NCBI GenBank assembly: GCA_963709295.1
Contig: CAVPVW010000008.1
Location: 558,001 to 622,000 of the forward strand
Reading direction: 5' to 3'
DNA: 64,000 nucleotides
Source of the DNA: JBGPQJ01 sp963709295
GTDB lineage: Bacteria; Chloroflexota; Anaerolineae; Anaerolineales; Villigracilaceae
The notes beneath the pieces are model-generated. The model was not told the DNA's origin. It did not search any database and saw only the letters and a list, made by a program, of their open reading frames with translations. Every line of letters starts with the position of its first letter. Position 1 is the first letter of the stretch. Below are positions 45,217-55,092 of the stretch, in pieces. The position numbers and the translations under genes were made by a program.

Positions 45217-46566
45217 TTACCTCGCGCAGACTTCCTCGATCACGTCCCACAGCACCGGCAGGCCGCTCTCGATGAAGGACACCGGCAGGCGTTCATCGTG
45301 ACCGTGGCCGAGTGACACCGTGGGGAATTCAGGCGGCAGCAGGCCAGGCGTGAACCCGTAGGTCTGGATGCCGGTCTTCTGGTACTGTGAGGCATCCGTG
45401 GCACCGGGCATCATCAGCGGGACGATCAATCCCTCGGAGTCCATCTTGCGGGTGCAGCGTTCCAGTGTTTTGTACAACGCCGACTCAGCGGATACCTGCG
45501 CCCCGTCCGAGGTTTGGAGCGGCTCGAATGTAAAGCCCTCCCCCACAATGGCTTTGATCTCGCGAATAACATCCTCCACCGACTGGCCGGGCAGCTTGCG
45601 GCAGTCGAGATGCACCTCGGCCGTCGAAGGGATGACGTTGGTCTTGGACCCGGCTTGCAAGACGGTCGGTGTGCAGGTATTGGTCGTTAAAGCGGTGAGG
45701 ATCGACCGGGTCTGGCCTTTCATCCTCGGCAGGATCAAATTGACCACGGCCGGGTTCCCCACCAGGCCGACCAGCATCCCCGCCGGCCAACGGACCTGTC
45801 CCGAGGCGGATTTCAACATGCTGCGGAAGGTGGGCGTGATGTGCACTGGCAGATGGCCGGACCGGCGGATGCGTTCAATGGCCTGCGCCAAATGCATCAC
45901 GGCATTGTCCTCGTGCGGCAGGGAGCCATGACCCGGCTTGCCGCTGGCAGTCATGCGCAGCCAGCAGACACCCTTCTCCGCCACCTGGATCATGTAAGCT
46001 TTCGTCTTCCCGAAGTAAAGCGTCATCGCGCCGCCCTCCGTCAGGGCGTACTCGGCGTCGATCAGGTCGCGGTGCTGTTCGGTCAGGAACTGCGAGCCGT
46101 GGGTGAAACCGGCCTCCTCGTCGGCGATCGCCGCCAGGATCAAGTCTCGCTTGAGGGGCAGGCCGCGCCGCTTCACCTGCAGGAATATTTGCAGATACAT
46201 CGACAGGAATCCCTTCATATCAAGCGCGCCGCGCCCCCACACCTCGCCGTCGATCACCTCACCGCCGAAAGGATCGTGCGTCCAGCGCTCACGCTCCACC
46301 GGCACCACGTCCACATGCCCGGAGAGCAGGAGGGGCCGCTGCGACCCGTCGCCGCGCAGGCGGGCTACGAGATTCACCCGCCCCGGCGCGGATTCGAGGA
46401 CCTTGAAGTCCTCGCTTCCGAACCCTTCACGCTCGAGGATTTCTATGACCACCCGGATGGCTGGTTCTTCGTTCCCCGGCGGGTTAACCGTCTCAGCGCG
46501 AATTAAACGGGAGAGGTGATTCACGGTTTCGTCTGTTGCGGTTTTCCAATTGATGGGATCAGTCAT
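45217..46566 (-). CDS. M20-family metallopeptidase/deacylase
   Basis: 449 aa. Zinc-enzyme marks of the ArgE/DapE/ACY1 group: LLLSGHVDVVP (first ligand His plus Asp), GRGALDMKGFLSMYL (bridging Asp), AIADEEAGFTHGSQFL (catalytic Glu pair), and C-terminal SLGHGHDERLPV with the last His. The dimerisation domain is intact. It removes acyl groups or N-terminal residues; the annotation as peptidase, carboxypeptidase or deacetylase is open. AGGAG precedes the ATG. Confidence 0.88.
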   Translation of the reverse strand: MTDPINWKTATDETVNHLSRLIRAETVNPPGNEEPAIRVVIEILEREGFGSEDFKVLESAPGRVNLVARLRGDGSQRPLLLSGHVDVVPVERERWTHDPFGGEVIDGEVWGRGALDMKGFLSMYLQIFLQVKRRGLPLKRDLILAAIADEEAGFTHGSQFLTEQHRDLIDAEYALTEGGAMTLYFGKTKAYMIQVAEKGVCWLRMTASGKPGHGSLPHEDNAVMHLAQAIERIRRSGHLPVHITPTFRSMLKSASGQVRWPAGMLVGLVGNPAVVNLILPRMKGQTRSILTALTTNTCTPTVLQAGSKTNVIPSTAEVHLDCRKLPGQSVEDVIREIKAIVGEGFTFEPLQTSDGAQVSAESALYKTLERCTRKMDSEGLIVPLMMPGATDASQYQKTGIQTYGFTPGLLPPEFPTVSLGHGHDERLPVSFIESGLPVLWDVIEEVCAR

Positions 46567-46607
46567 GATAATTTATCTCCTGTGAGAAAGATGTTAATAA
46601 TTCCGTA

Positions 46608-47633
46608 TCAACCCGCGCCTGCGGCTTTAAGCGCCCGCAAAGCACGGAGTGTGACCCACTTGTTGGGTTGTTTCTTGGCACCGAAGTCCACCCAGGTCTT
46701 GCCCGTATAGTCATAGTCCAATGCCCAGCGGCCATTTCGGTCCTGTTTTTCCCTAACCAACTCCAAGGCATGTGCCAATCGAGGATCGTCCCCATAGCCC
46801 AAGGCGGCCAGCGCTTCCACGATCTGGAGCAGGTCGGTCACATAGAAAACCGGGAAGCCGAACTTCCACCAGTTCCCGCTGGGCTTGCTCGCGAAACCGG
46901 TCGGGTAAGCCGCGTCCGCCGGGTCCACGCTGAAGAGGAAATCCACGCCGTGCCGGATGGCGCGCTTGATCACTGACGTATGTTTCTTTTTGGGCAATCT
47001 TCCAAAAGCCAGCATCACTTTTGCGCCTCCCCAGGCGCAAGGCAGTTTATTGTTCGAACCGCAAGCAAAAGTTGGGCCGCATTTCCCGGCATAATATCGC
47101 ACTGCTGCTTTACGGTCTTCCACTGGTGCGATGCCTTCGCCCGTGACAGTACGCGCCATCCAATCGAACGCCTTGTCGAGGCGCGGGTCATCGTACTCGA
47201 GCTCCTGCAGAGCCCACAGAAGATTCCCCTGCAGGCAGTCGGCGTTACCGGAAGGCGCGCCCGAAGCGGTGAACTGACCGCCCGCTGCGAGGGCATGGTC
47301 CAGCAGATAAGCGCATGCCTTTTCAATGCGTTTGTCCTCTTCCACGGAAGCTCCCAACTGTGCCAGCAGAACCACAGCCCAAACCGTGGAGCGATACTTC
47401 GGGTTGTAACCGGGACCCGGCTCGACCCAGTAGCCCTCCTTGTCCATGTTACTTAAGATGGTTGCGATGGGTCCTTTTTGGTGAGCGGTTTTTCGCGCTG
47501 CACGCAGGTCCGAATCCGCACCGGGGCGATCCAGCAAATCCCTCAAAGCCAAATAGCGGACCTCCGGTGACGAGGCTTCCAACAGCCACGAAAGCGAATC
47601 CCCTTTGAGTTGGTCCTGCCAGGACATGGGCAT
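46608..47633 (-). CDS. Terpenoid-cyclase/prenyltransferase-like toroid protein
   Basis: 341 aa. Repeated helical-hairpin units typical of alpha/alpha toroids: EVRYLALRDLLDRPGA, DADLRAARK, YLLDHALAAGGQF, LQGNLLWALQELEYDDPRLDKAF, LVREKQDRNGRWALDYDYTGKTW and WVTLRALRALKAAG. No QW motif or catalytic Asp of squalene cyclase is evident, so it may not be a cyclase. Four cysteines lie near CGPTFACGSNNKLPCAWGG. Function unknown. Nine bases separate it from the methyltransferase upstream. Confidence 0.65.
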   Translation of the reverse strand: MPMSWQDQLKGDSLSWLLEASSPEVRYLALRDLLDRPGADSDLRAARKTAHQKGPIATILSNMDKEGYWVEPGPGYNPKYRSTVWAVVLLAQLGASVEEDKRIEKACAYLLDHALAAGGQFTASGAPSGNADCLQGNLLWALQELEYDDPRLDKAFDWMARTVTGEGIAPVEDRKAAVRYYAGKCGPTFACGSNNKLPCAWGGAKVMLAFGRLPKKKHTSVIKRAIRHGVDFLFSVDPADAAYPTGFASKPSGNWWKFGFPVFYVTDLLQIVEALAALGYGDDPRLAHALELVREKQDRNGRWALDYDYTGKTWVDFGAKKQPNKWVTLRALRALKAAGAG

Positions 47634-47642
47634 ACCTCTTTC

Positions 47643-48242
47643 TCAAAACTGCCTTTGGAGAATCTCTCTTAATCTTGGAATGACCTCGCCGGTCTTCTTC
47701 ATATACTCGCGATACTGATCGCCGAAGGTATCCAGCATCATCTTCTCCTCGGCACGCACACGCAGGATGTAGAAAGGGATGAAGAATAACAAGTCGATGG
47801 GACCCGCCAGCCAATTCTGTAGGAGCAGGATTTGCGCAATGACCCAAATCCACTGACTGGCGTACATGGGGTGGCGAATGTATCTGTATATTCCGCTCGT
47901 CACCAGCATGTGGCCTTCGAAGATCTCGAGCGTGGGAGACCAGTTGGATTTCAAGTCCACGTGGGCGCGGGCGAAAACGAACAAGGCACAGGCCATCAGG
48001 ACGACGCCCAGCCAGCCCATCCAGAGAGGAAGGTGATAGTCAGCGAAATCCAACCAGTCCGTGCCGGAATAGATCAGGGGCAGGACAACCATCACCACCG
48101 ATAATAATCCAAGCAGAATCTTTTCGGTCTGCGACACACGCTGCTCGGTTTTCGGTATTCCTTTCCAATTCTTCCGTAAAGGAGCGCGGATGGCCATTTC
48201 AACGATAATGCCGATCCAGTAGACAATGATGAAAAAGGTCAT
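47643..48242 (-). CDS. Isoprenylcysteine methyltransferase-like membrane protein
   Basis: 199 aa with about five membrane helices. The C-terminal PEMT/ICMT signature is GIYRYIRHPMYASQWIW and then the RVRAEEKMMLDTFGDQYREYMKKTG SAM-binding end. Such enzymes methylate lipids or small molecules at membranes in bacteria. The ATG follows the upstream TGA at once, with AAAGGAG inside the upstream gene, so translation is coupled. Confidence 0.82.
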   Translation of the reverse strand: MTFFIIVYWIGIIVEMAIRAPLRKNWKGIPKTEQRVSQTEKILLGLLSVVMVVLPLIYSGTDWLDFADYHLPLWMGWLGVVLMACALFVFARAHVDLKSNWSPTLEIFEGHMLVTSGIYRYIRHPMYASQWIWVIAQILLLQNWLAGPIDLLFFIPFYILRVRAEEKMMLDTFGDQYREYMKKTGEVIPRLREILQRQF

Positions 48243-48683
48243 TCAGTCTCCTTTCAACTCCAGTTGCTTTGTGAAGTAAAGGCGATGGTGCCCGGGAGGA
48301 AAATCCTTTAACTCGCCAAAGACTCGATAGCCGTGTTTCTCATAGAATCCCGGCGCCTGGAACGTGAAGGTATCGAGGTAGGAATTTTTTGCGCCCAGCG
48401 CCCGGGCCTCCTCTTCAGCCATGGTCAGCAGACGATGGCCATACCCGTGCCCGCGCAATTCTTCTTTAACGAACAGTAAATTAATATAGAACCAGCCCCA
48501 ATGGGTCTCGCCGATCAGACCGCCGGCGACGTCGTTATCCGCTGAACGAAGGACGAAACATACCTGTTTTCCCTGAGGATCGCCGGCCTGCTGAACGTTG
48601 TAGTGATGGATGCCTCCCCCGATGACCTCCCACATGGGGTCGTCGGGTTTTTCAACTTGAAGAATATCGTAGTCAACAGCCAT
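48243..48683 (-). CDS. GNAT-family acetyltransferase
   Basis: 146 aa. Acetyl-CoA site RGHGYGHRLLTMAEEEARALG with the Q/RxxGxG/A loop, followed by ALGAKNSYLDTFTFQAPGFYEKHGYRVFGEL. Start chosen at ATG 48683 (MAVDYDILQ). An upstream GTG at 48719 overlaps the preceding stop by 4 bases (GTGA) and cannot be excluded. Acceptor substrate unknown. Confidence 0.8.
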   Translation of the reverse strand: MAVDYDILQVEKPDDPMWEVIGGGIHHYNVQQAGDPQGKQVCFVLRSADNDVAGGLIGETHWGWFYINLLFVKEELRGHGYGHRLLTMAEEEARALGAKNSYLDTFTFQAPGFYEKHGYRVFGELKDFPPGHHRLYFTKQLELKGD

Positions 48684-48715
48684 GAGGGTTGATCCAATCC
48701 TTTCGCTTGAATATC

Positions 48716-49243
48716 TCACTCACTCAAGTTGTCTGGATTCCAAAAGGAATCCAGGATTTGTGGCAAGGAGCGCAAGTCGTGAATGGTCTGATGCATCGCA
48801 CTCTCGTGCCTTTCAGCTGTGCGCGGGTTGTACCATATAGCCCGTATCCCGCAGTTGTTCGCTCCAATCACATCGGCCTCAAAATCATCGCCGACCATGG
48901 TCGCCTGGGATGGTTCGACCCCCAGGTCTGACAGGATAAACCCAAAGAACTCCTTCGAAGGTTTTTTATGCCCTATCTTTCGATAACAGTAAACCTTGTC
49001 CAGCTGCTTGTCCAACCCAACTCTTTCTAGTGCGGACCGGATCTCCGCCTCTTCGGAATCAGCGGCATTCGTAGCCACGGCCAGCATTGCCCGGGCGCAG
49101 AGTTCCGCCAGCACCTGTTCGGCATGGGGCATGGCTTCGACCTTAGGCCACGCGGCCATGGGGCCATCGAACTCGGGGAAGACACGCATCAGGGTGTCGC
49201 CCCAATCGAAAAGAAGGCATCGATTTACGCGTTGTATTTCCAT
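48716..49243 (-). CDS. HAD-superfamily hydrolase
   Basis: 175 aa. HAD motif I is LLFDWGDTL: the nucleophile-type Asp is present, but the second Asp of DxDxT is replaced by Gly, as in some HAD phosphatases. Motif II region VATNAADSEEAE, motif III Lys in IGHKKPSKEFF, motif IV VGDDFEADVIGA. Cap domain absent or minimal. A GTG start overlapping its stop could couple it to the GNAT gene. Confidence 0.82.
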   Translation of the reverse strand: MEIQRVNRCLLFDWGDTLMRVFPEFDGPMAAWPKVEAMPHAEQVLAELCARAMLAVATNAADSEEAEIRSALERVGLDKQLDKVYCYRKIGHKKPSKEFFGFILSDLGVEPSQATMVGDDFEADVIGANNCGIRAIWYNPRTAERHESAMHQTIHDLRSLPQILDSFWNPDNLSE

Positions 49244-49251
49244 TGTATTTA

Positions 49252-49803
49252 TTAGGCCACCGCCTTCTCCAATTCATCCGCAATACCGAGATATTTTTCG
49301 TGAATGCCTGCTCCAGTCTCCTCATGCTCGATATGGTCAAACGCCTCCGTGATCCGTGCTTGTTGCTCCGCCGGAATAACCTGATCAGCCATCGGAAACA
49401 GAATGCGGTCTTCCTTCTGGATGTGCTGCCGCAGGAGAGCCGCATAACCCAGGGCATTCTGCACCACCTGGGAAATGGCGGTTTGATCGCCTGACTGCAC
49501 CCGCTCAGCGCCTTCCCGCATCGCGCGAGTCAGACGGCGTCCCTCTTCGTGTTCCGCCAGCATTACGGCCACGGGTCCCGCCTCTTTCGACATTCCATTT
49601 TCAACCAGCGCTACAAAAAGAACGCCTTCTTCCTTCTTATGATGGCAACCATCGGCAAAATTCTTTATGAAATCGGCTGCCTTTAGAAAGAAATCGATCG
49701 GGAAGGCCTGGCCCGATGACAGCCTATTGGCTGCCGTTTCAAGCGTGGCGATCACCCGTTCAATAACGCGATGTTCATCCATTAGAATTTCAGTGGATTT
49801 CAT
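49252..49803 (-). CDS. Hemerythrin-domain protein
   Basis: 183 aa four-helix bundle. Iron-ligand pattern: DEHRVIERV, CHHKKEEGVLF, MLAEHEEGRRLTR, QHIQKEDRILFPMAD, the spacing of HHE-cation-binding/hemerythrin domains. Binds a diiron centre and senses or protects against oxygen or nitric oxide. AAAGGAGG precedes the ATG. Probably the first gene of the minus-strand run ending at 44025. Confidence 0.88.
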   Translation of the reverse strand: MKSTEILMDEHRVIERVIATLETAANRLSSGQAFPIDFFLKAADFIKNFADGCHHKKEEGVLFVALVENGMSKEAGPVAVMLAEHEEGRRLTRAMREGAERVQSGDQTAISQVVQNALGYAALLRQHIQKEDRILFPMADQVIPAEQQARITEAFDHIEHEETGAGIHEKYLGIADELEKAVA

Positions 49804-50032
49804 GAGAATCCTCCTTTTAGAACCGGACTGAAAATTTACTAATCGCTTTCAAGTTGTCCTCTTAGGCTGTTGACCTGTGTTTAGATAATCTGAAAACATC
49901 CTGTTTAATTATTATACGTCCAGTGCCTCTTATTGATTCATCCAACCAATTTCCAAATTACATACATCAAACACTGGCATTATATTTAAATTGCCGTATA
50001 CTATACACGTGCATTGGAACCACCCGCGCACC

Positions 50033-50091
50033 CCGTTGACCCGACGCGACTTTGAACACTTCACTGTGTACTCAGAGAAGGAGGTCAACGG
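50033..50091 (+). promoter_or_regulatory. Possible attenuator in the ABC operon leader
   Basis: CCGTTGACC (50033-50041) is the exact complement of GGTCAACGG (50083-50091), followed by TTTTTAATTT. An inner ACAC/GTGT stem (about 50058-50069) and an AAGGAGG lie in the loop. It could be a terminator/attenuator. The remaining gap 49804-50162 shows no other gene; TATACT at about 49997 is a weak -10 candidate. Confidence 0.45.
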
Positions 50092-50162
50092 TTTTTAATT
50101 TCCTTTCAACTCTCAAGCGCCATCAAGAGAAAAACGCCATTCCAAAAAAGGAGGAACATGCT

Positions 50163-51305
50163 ATGAGAACGCCCAAACAAAAATGGATCGCCCTGTTTTC
50201 CCTGCTGATGCTGGCCAGCCTGGTACTGGCCGCCTGCGCGCCGGCCGCCACGCCGACCGAGGCACCCCCCGCTCCAGTAGAACCCGAAGCGACGGAAGCC
50301 CCCGCAGCCACTGAAGCGCCCGCCCCGGTGACTGGTAACCTGGTCATGCTCGACTGGGCTGGCTACGAGCTGCCGGAGTTCTGGATGCAGTTCGCTGAGC
50401 AGTACCCCGAGGTCAAAGTGGACTACAGCTTCCTCGCCGAGAGCGCCGAGGCTTATGCCAAGGTCCAGAGCGGATTCGAAGCTGACCTCATTCACCCGTG
50501 CAGCAACTACTGGAAGATCATGGTGGATGAGGGCCTCGTTCAGCCCATCGATACGTCCAAGCTTTCGCACTGGAAGGATGTCAATCCCGATCTCGCCGCC
50601 CAAGGTCAGTTCGACGGCAAACAATACTGGATCCCGTGGGACTGGGGCTTCGAGTCCGTCCTGGTGCGCAAGGACCTGGTCACAACCGTACCCACTTCCT
50701 GGGCGGACCTGTGGAATCCCGAATATGCAGGAAAGATCGCGCTGTTCGACTCGGGCGAGTCGGCTCATATCATCACCGCGATGGCGCTGGGAATGGACCC
50801 CTGGACGACCACCCCCGAGCAGGATGAACAGATCAAGCAGAAGCTGCTCGAGCTCATGCCGAACGTCCTGACCATCTGGGACAGCCAGACCACCCTCGAT
50901 CAGCAGCTGGCCTCCGGCGACGTTCAGGTCGCAGCCAACGCCTGGAACGCCTCCTACATCGGCCTGCTGAACGGCGGCACGGATGTGGAATACATCGACC
51001 CGAAGGAAGGCCGCGCCGGCTACCTGTGCGGCTTTGCCATCCCGACCACGTCGAAGAACGTGGACCTCGCGACCGCGATGATCGACGCCTACATCGCCCC
51101 CGACGCACAGGCCTACCTCGCCAATGAGTACGGCTACGGCATCGTGAATACCGCCGCCCTGTCCCTCGTGGATCCCGAGACGGTCAAGCTGCTGGGACTG
51201 GATGACCCGGATGTCATCTCGCGCACCCTCTTCTATCAATACATCACTCCCGAGCAGCGCCAGGCATGGACGGACGTCTGGTCCGAGGTAAAGACCTCCA
51301 AGTAA
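50163..51305 (+). CDS. PotD-like ABC transporter substrate-binding lipoprotein
   Basis: 380 aa. Signal with lipobox LVLAAC, then a Pro/Glu/Thr linker, then the solute-binding domain of the spermidine/putrescine type (LVMLDWAGYELPEFWMQFAEQYPEVKV; DLIHPCSNYWKIMVDEGLVQPI; YWIPWDWGFESVLVRKDL). Start at ATG 50163 with GGAGG upstream; earlier in-frame codons lie in the leader. Captures a cationic small molecule for the permease encoded downstream. Polyamines are the most likely ligands but are not proven. Confidence 0.87.
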   Translation: MRTPKQKWIALFSLLMLASLVLAACAPAATPTEAPPAPVEPEATEAPAATEAPAPVTGNLVMLDWAGYELPEFWMQFAEQYPEVKVDYSFLAESAEAYAKVQSGFEADLIHPCSNYWKIMVDEGLVQPIDTSKLSHWKDVNPDLAAQGQFDGKQYWIPWDWGFESVLVRKDLVTTVPTSWADLWNPEYAGKIALFDSGESAHIITAMALGMDPWTTTPEQDEQIKQKLLELMPNVLTIWDSQTTLDQQLASGDVQVAANAWNASYIGLLNGGTDVEYIDPKEGRAGYLCGFAIPTTSKNVDLATAMIDAYIAPDAQAYLANEYGYGIVNTAALSLVDPETVKLLGLDDPDVISRTLFYQYITPEQRQAWTDVWSEVKTSK

Positions 51306-51323
51306 ATCCATATTTCTAATTCA

Positions 51324-51352
51324 CAGAGCCTCCTCATGACGGGGAGGCTCTG
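51324..51352 (+). other. Intercistronic stem-loop after the binding-protein gene
   Basis: CAGAGCCTCC pairs with GGAGGCTCTG and lacks a U-tract. Such hairpins after binding-protein genes protect the upstream message and let it outnumber the permease message. Confidence 0.65.
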
Positions 51353-51367
51353 GAAGGATTTCGCCGG

Positions 51368-52219
51368 ATGAAACAGCGCCAGCGCTTTCTCACGCTGATA
51401 GGCCTTCCTTCAATTTATCTGCTGCTGTTGTTCATCGTCCCGCTCGGGCTGATGGCTGTGTTCAGTTTCAGGGCGGGGACCACCGGAGCGGCGCGGGACA
51501 TCTTCACGTTCGACAACTATATCAAATTCATCCATAACGCTTCATTCCAACGCCTGCTATGGCGGTCGGCAGGTATCTCGTTTTTTATGGCCATCATCTC
51601 TTGCGTGCTGGCTTACCCGCTGGCCTACTACCTCGCTTTCAACGCCGGCTCGAAGAAGACCCTGCTGATGCTGCTGATCATCATCCCCACGTGGACGAGC
51701 TACCTGCTGCGCATCTTCTCGTGGAAGCTGATCCTTGGCTCCTCCGGCTTGCTGAACAGCGTGCTGCAGGCGCTGGGGTTGATCGACCAGCCCTCGCCCA
51801 TCCTGCTCTATTCGCGCCCGGCGGTGGTGATCACGCTGATCTATGTCTGGGTGCCGTTCGTCATGCTACCCATCTTCGCCTCGCTCGAGCGCATCGACCG
51901 CTACCTGCTGGAGGCCGCCGCCGACCTGGGCTGCACGCGCTTCGAAGCCTTCCTGCGCGTGACCTTTCCGCTCAGCCTGCCGGGCGTGGTGGCCGGATTC
52001 TTCTTCGCCTTCATACCCACCCTCGGGGAATTCGTCACCCCGCTGCTGGTGGGCGGCGCGCAGGGCTCGATGTACGGCAACCTGATCCAGGACCAGTTCA
52101 TGCGCGCGCTCAACTGGCCGATGGGCTCGGTGATGAGCCTGGCCATGCTGGTGATCGTGCTGGGACTGATGTTCCTATTGACGCGCCTGGGGCCAATTAC
52201 CGACCTGCTGGGGCTGTGA
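51368..52219 (+). CDS. PotB-like ABC permease
   Basis: 283 aa with six membrane helices. The EAA loop is recognisable: YLLEAAADLGCTRFEAFLRVTFPLSLPGV. An N-terminal extra segment and the FIPTLGEFVTPLLVGGAQG stretch match PotB/PotH. Pairs with the next gene to form the channel. The downstream gene starts one base after its stop. Confidence 0.9.
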   Translation: MKQRQRFLTLIGLPSIYLLLLFIVPLGLMAVFSFRAGTTGAARDIFTFDNYIKFIHNASFQRLLWRSAGISFFMAIISCVLAYPLAYYLAFNAGSKKTLLMLLIIIPTWTSYLLRIFSWKLILGSSGLLNSVLQALGLIDQPSPILLYSRPAVVITLIYVWVPFVMLPIFASLERIDRYLLEAAADLGCTRFEAFLRVTFPLSLPGVVAGFFFAFIPTLGEFVTPLLVGGAQGSMYGNLIQDQFMRALNWPMGSVMSLAMLVIVLGLMFLLTRLGPITDLLGL

Positions 52220-52220
52220 C

Positions 52221-53018
52221 ATGCGGAAAACGAATCGTCCCTCCTTCGGCGCGTTCTACACCCTGCTGGTGTGCGTGATCCTCTACCTGCCCATCGTGCT
52301 GCTGGTCATCTTTTCGTTCAACGACGCCACCTCGCTCACCTTCCCGCTCAAGGGATTCACGCTGAAATGGTACCAGGCGGTCGCTGAAAGCGGCGAACTG
52401 CTGATCGCGCTGCGCAACAGCCTGTTGATCGCCTTCGGCTCGGCCCTCGTGGCGACCATCCTGGGCGGGATGGGCGCCATCGCCATCGTGCGCTACAACC
52501 TGCCGGGGCGCGGAGCGTTCCTCGCGGTCGCGGCCATGCCTCTGGTCATCCCGTATGTCATCCTGGGCGTGTCGCTGCTGATCCTGCTCAACCAGGCGGG
52601 CGTCCCGCTTTCGGCGCCGGCCGCCGGGCTGGGGCATGTCATCATCAGCATCCCGTATGCGCTGCTGATCATCTCCTCGCGGCTGGTGGGATTCCCCAAC
52701 AACCTCGAGGAAGCCGCCATGGACCTGGGCGCCTCGTACTGGGAGGCGCTGTGGCGCGTGACCATCCCCATCATCTCGCCCGCATTGTTGGCTTCCTTCC
52801 TGCTGTGCTTCACCATTTCCTTCGACGAATTCTCCATCGCCTCCTTCCTGGTCGGCACGGACGCCACCCTGCCGGTCTACATGTATTCCCAGCTGCGCTT
52901 CCCCACCCGCCTGCCCATCGTCATCGCGCTGGCGTCCATCATCATGACCGTCACCATGGCGGTGATGATCTTCAGCGAGTGGCTGCGGCGCTCCCCGTCA
53001 CAACCTTCAAGGAAATAA
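52221..53018 (+). CDS. PotC-like ABC permease
   Basis: 265 aa, six helices, EAA loop NLEEAAMDLGASYWEALWRVTIPIISPALL. FTISFDEFSIASFLVG is the PotC/PotI-type segment. Heterodimer partner of the preceding permease. Confidence 0.9.
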   Translation: MRKTNRPSFGAFYTLLVCVILYLPIVLLVIFSFNDATSLTFPLKGFTLKWYQAVAESGELLIALRNSLLIAFGSALVATILGGMGAIAIVRYNLPGRGAFLAVAAMPLVIPYVILGVSLLILLNQAGVPLSAPAAGLGHVIISIPYALLIISSRLVGFPNNLEEAAMDLGASYWEALWRVTIPIISPALLASFLLCFTISFDEFSIASFLVGTDATLPVYMYSQLRFPTRLPIVIALASIIMTVTMAVMIFSEWLRRSPSQPSRK

Positions 53019-53021
53019 CCC

Positions 53022-54128
<1,107 letters not shown>

Positions 54129-54157
54129 ATAATGCACGGTGACAATATCTTCAGCCC

Positions 54158-54185
54158 TTGAAAATTATAACAAATTTGTTATAAT
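54158..54185 (+). promoter_or_regulatory. Toxin-antitoxin promoter with embedded operator
   Basis: TTGAAA (54158-54163) and TATAAT (54180-54185), 16-base spacer. The palindrome ATTATAACAAA | TTTGTTATAAT (22 bp, perfect) covers the spacer and the -10 box. It is a natural site for the XRE-type antitoxin to repress. Confidence 0.85.
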
Positions 54186-54199
54186 GGGGGTGAAAGCCT

Positions 54200-54526
54200 A
54201 TGTGGCAGATCCACTTCTACGATGACCATCGCGGAAAAAGCCCTGTTCTGGATTTCATCAACGGCCTCTCCCCCATGGACAGAGCGAGGGTCAACAACGG
54301 GCTGCGATTACTGGAAGAATTCGGCATTGACCTGGGTATGCCGCACGCCCGCCGGATAGAGGGCCGGCTGTGGGAACTGCGTCCCGGCGGAAACCGCCTT
54401 TTCTATTTTCTTTACACGGAGAGGAGATTCGTCATCCTGCACGGCTTTCGCAAGCAGTCCATGAAAACACCGGAGAAGGAAATCGCCACAGCGCTGCGCC
54501 GGATGAAGGAAATACTGGAGGATTAA
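54200..54526 (+). CDS. higB: RelE/HigB-like toxin (Gp49 family)
   Basis: 108 aa. Family marks: WQIHFYDDHRGKSPVLDFINGLSPMDRARVNNGLRLLEEFG, then LWELRPGGNRLFYFLYTERRFVILHGFRKQSMKTPEKEIATALRRM. The FRKxxxKTP pattern is typical of phage-derived Gp49-like/HigB RNases. Ribosome-dependent mRNA cleavage is inferred from the family. Toxin-first order with the antitoxin next. Confidence 0.88.
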   Translation: MWQIHFYDDHRGKSPVLDFINGLSPMDRARVNNGLRLLEEFGIDLGMPHARRIEGRLWELRPGGNRLFYFLYTERRFVILHGFRKQSMKTPEKEIATALRRMKEILED

Positions 54527-54808
54527 ATGACCCCTGTCTCAAAAAAGACCCTGAAGGGTTGGCAGGCCCAACAACTGAAAGACCCTGAATTCGTCGCTGC
54601 GGCCAATGAACTGGAACCCGGCTACCAGATCGCGCGCCTGCGCATCCAGCGCGGATTGACCCAGGCGCAGCTGGCAGAGATGGTCGGGACACGCCAGCCA
54701 TCCATCGCGCGGCTTGAAAACGGCTCGAGCGTGCCCAGTCTGTCCTTTCTGGACCGCATCGCCACGGCGCTGGATGCCCGCATCGAACTTCGGGTTGTCC
54801 CACGTTAA
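54527..54808 (+). CDS. higA: XRE-family antitoxin (HigA-like)
   Basis: 93 aa. A helix-turn-helix of the Cro/C1 type: QIARLRIQRGLTQAQLAEMVGTRQPSIARLENGSSVPSLSFLDRIATAL. It starts immediately after the toxin stop. Binds the toxin and the palindrome at 54164-54185. ALDARIELRVVPR ends the protein with a strand typical for antitoxins. Confidence 0.9.
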   Translation: MTPVSKKTLKGWQAQQLKDPEFVAAANELEPGYQIARLRIQRGLTQAQLAEMVGTRQPSIARLENGSSVPSLSFLDRIATALDARIELRVVPR

Positions 54809-54824
54809 GCCATCATTGAATAGT

Positions 54825-54861
54825 ACAGGGCTTGAGAAGCAACTCTTCCAGCCCTGTTTTT
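54825..54861 (+). terminator. Terminator of the toxin-antitoxin operon
   Basis: ACAGGGCT pairs with AGCCCTGT across a 17-base loop, followed by TTTTTG. Confidence 0.75.
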
Positions 54862-54954
54862 GTAGGTGAGACCTTCGGTCAAAAACGGGCGGGGATGGGA
54901 CGTGTGTCCCAAAGGGGTGGTCCCTCGCCCGGCGCAAAAAATCATCTATTAAAT

Positions 54955-55072
54955 TGTCATTGCGAGCGCGCGAAGCAATCCCACACTCATTTTTGCTGAT
55001 CTCGTTTCCAAGCAGATTGCTCACCTGCCCACACCGCAGGTGCGGGTCGTCACTTCGTTCCTCGCAATGACA
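54955..55072. repeat. REP/MITE-like element, TGTCATTGCGAG ends
   Basis: 118 bp. The same termini as the element at 7664 (TGTCATTGCGAG and CTCGCAATGACA), bounded by AAAT and AATT. Internal GAAGCAATCCC and CAGATTGCTC are related to the first element. Lies between the toxin-antitoxin terminator and the MttB homologue. Confidence 0.75.
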
Positions 55073-55092
55073 AATTAATTTAAGGAGCACCC

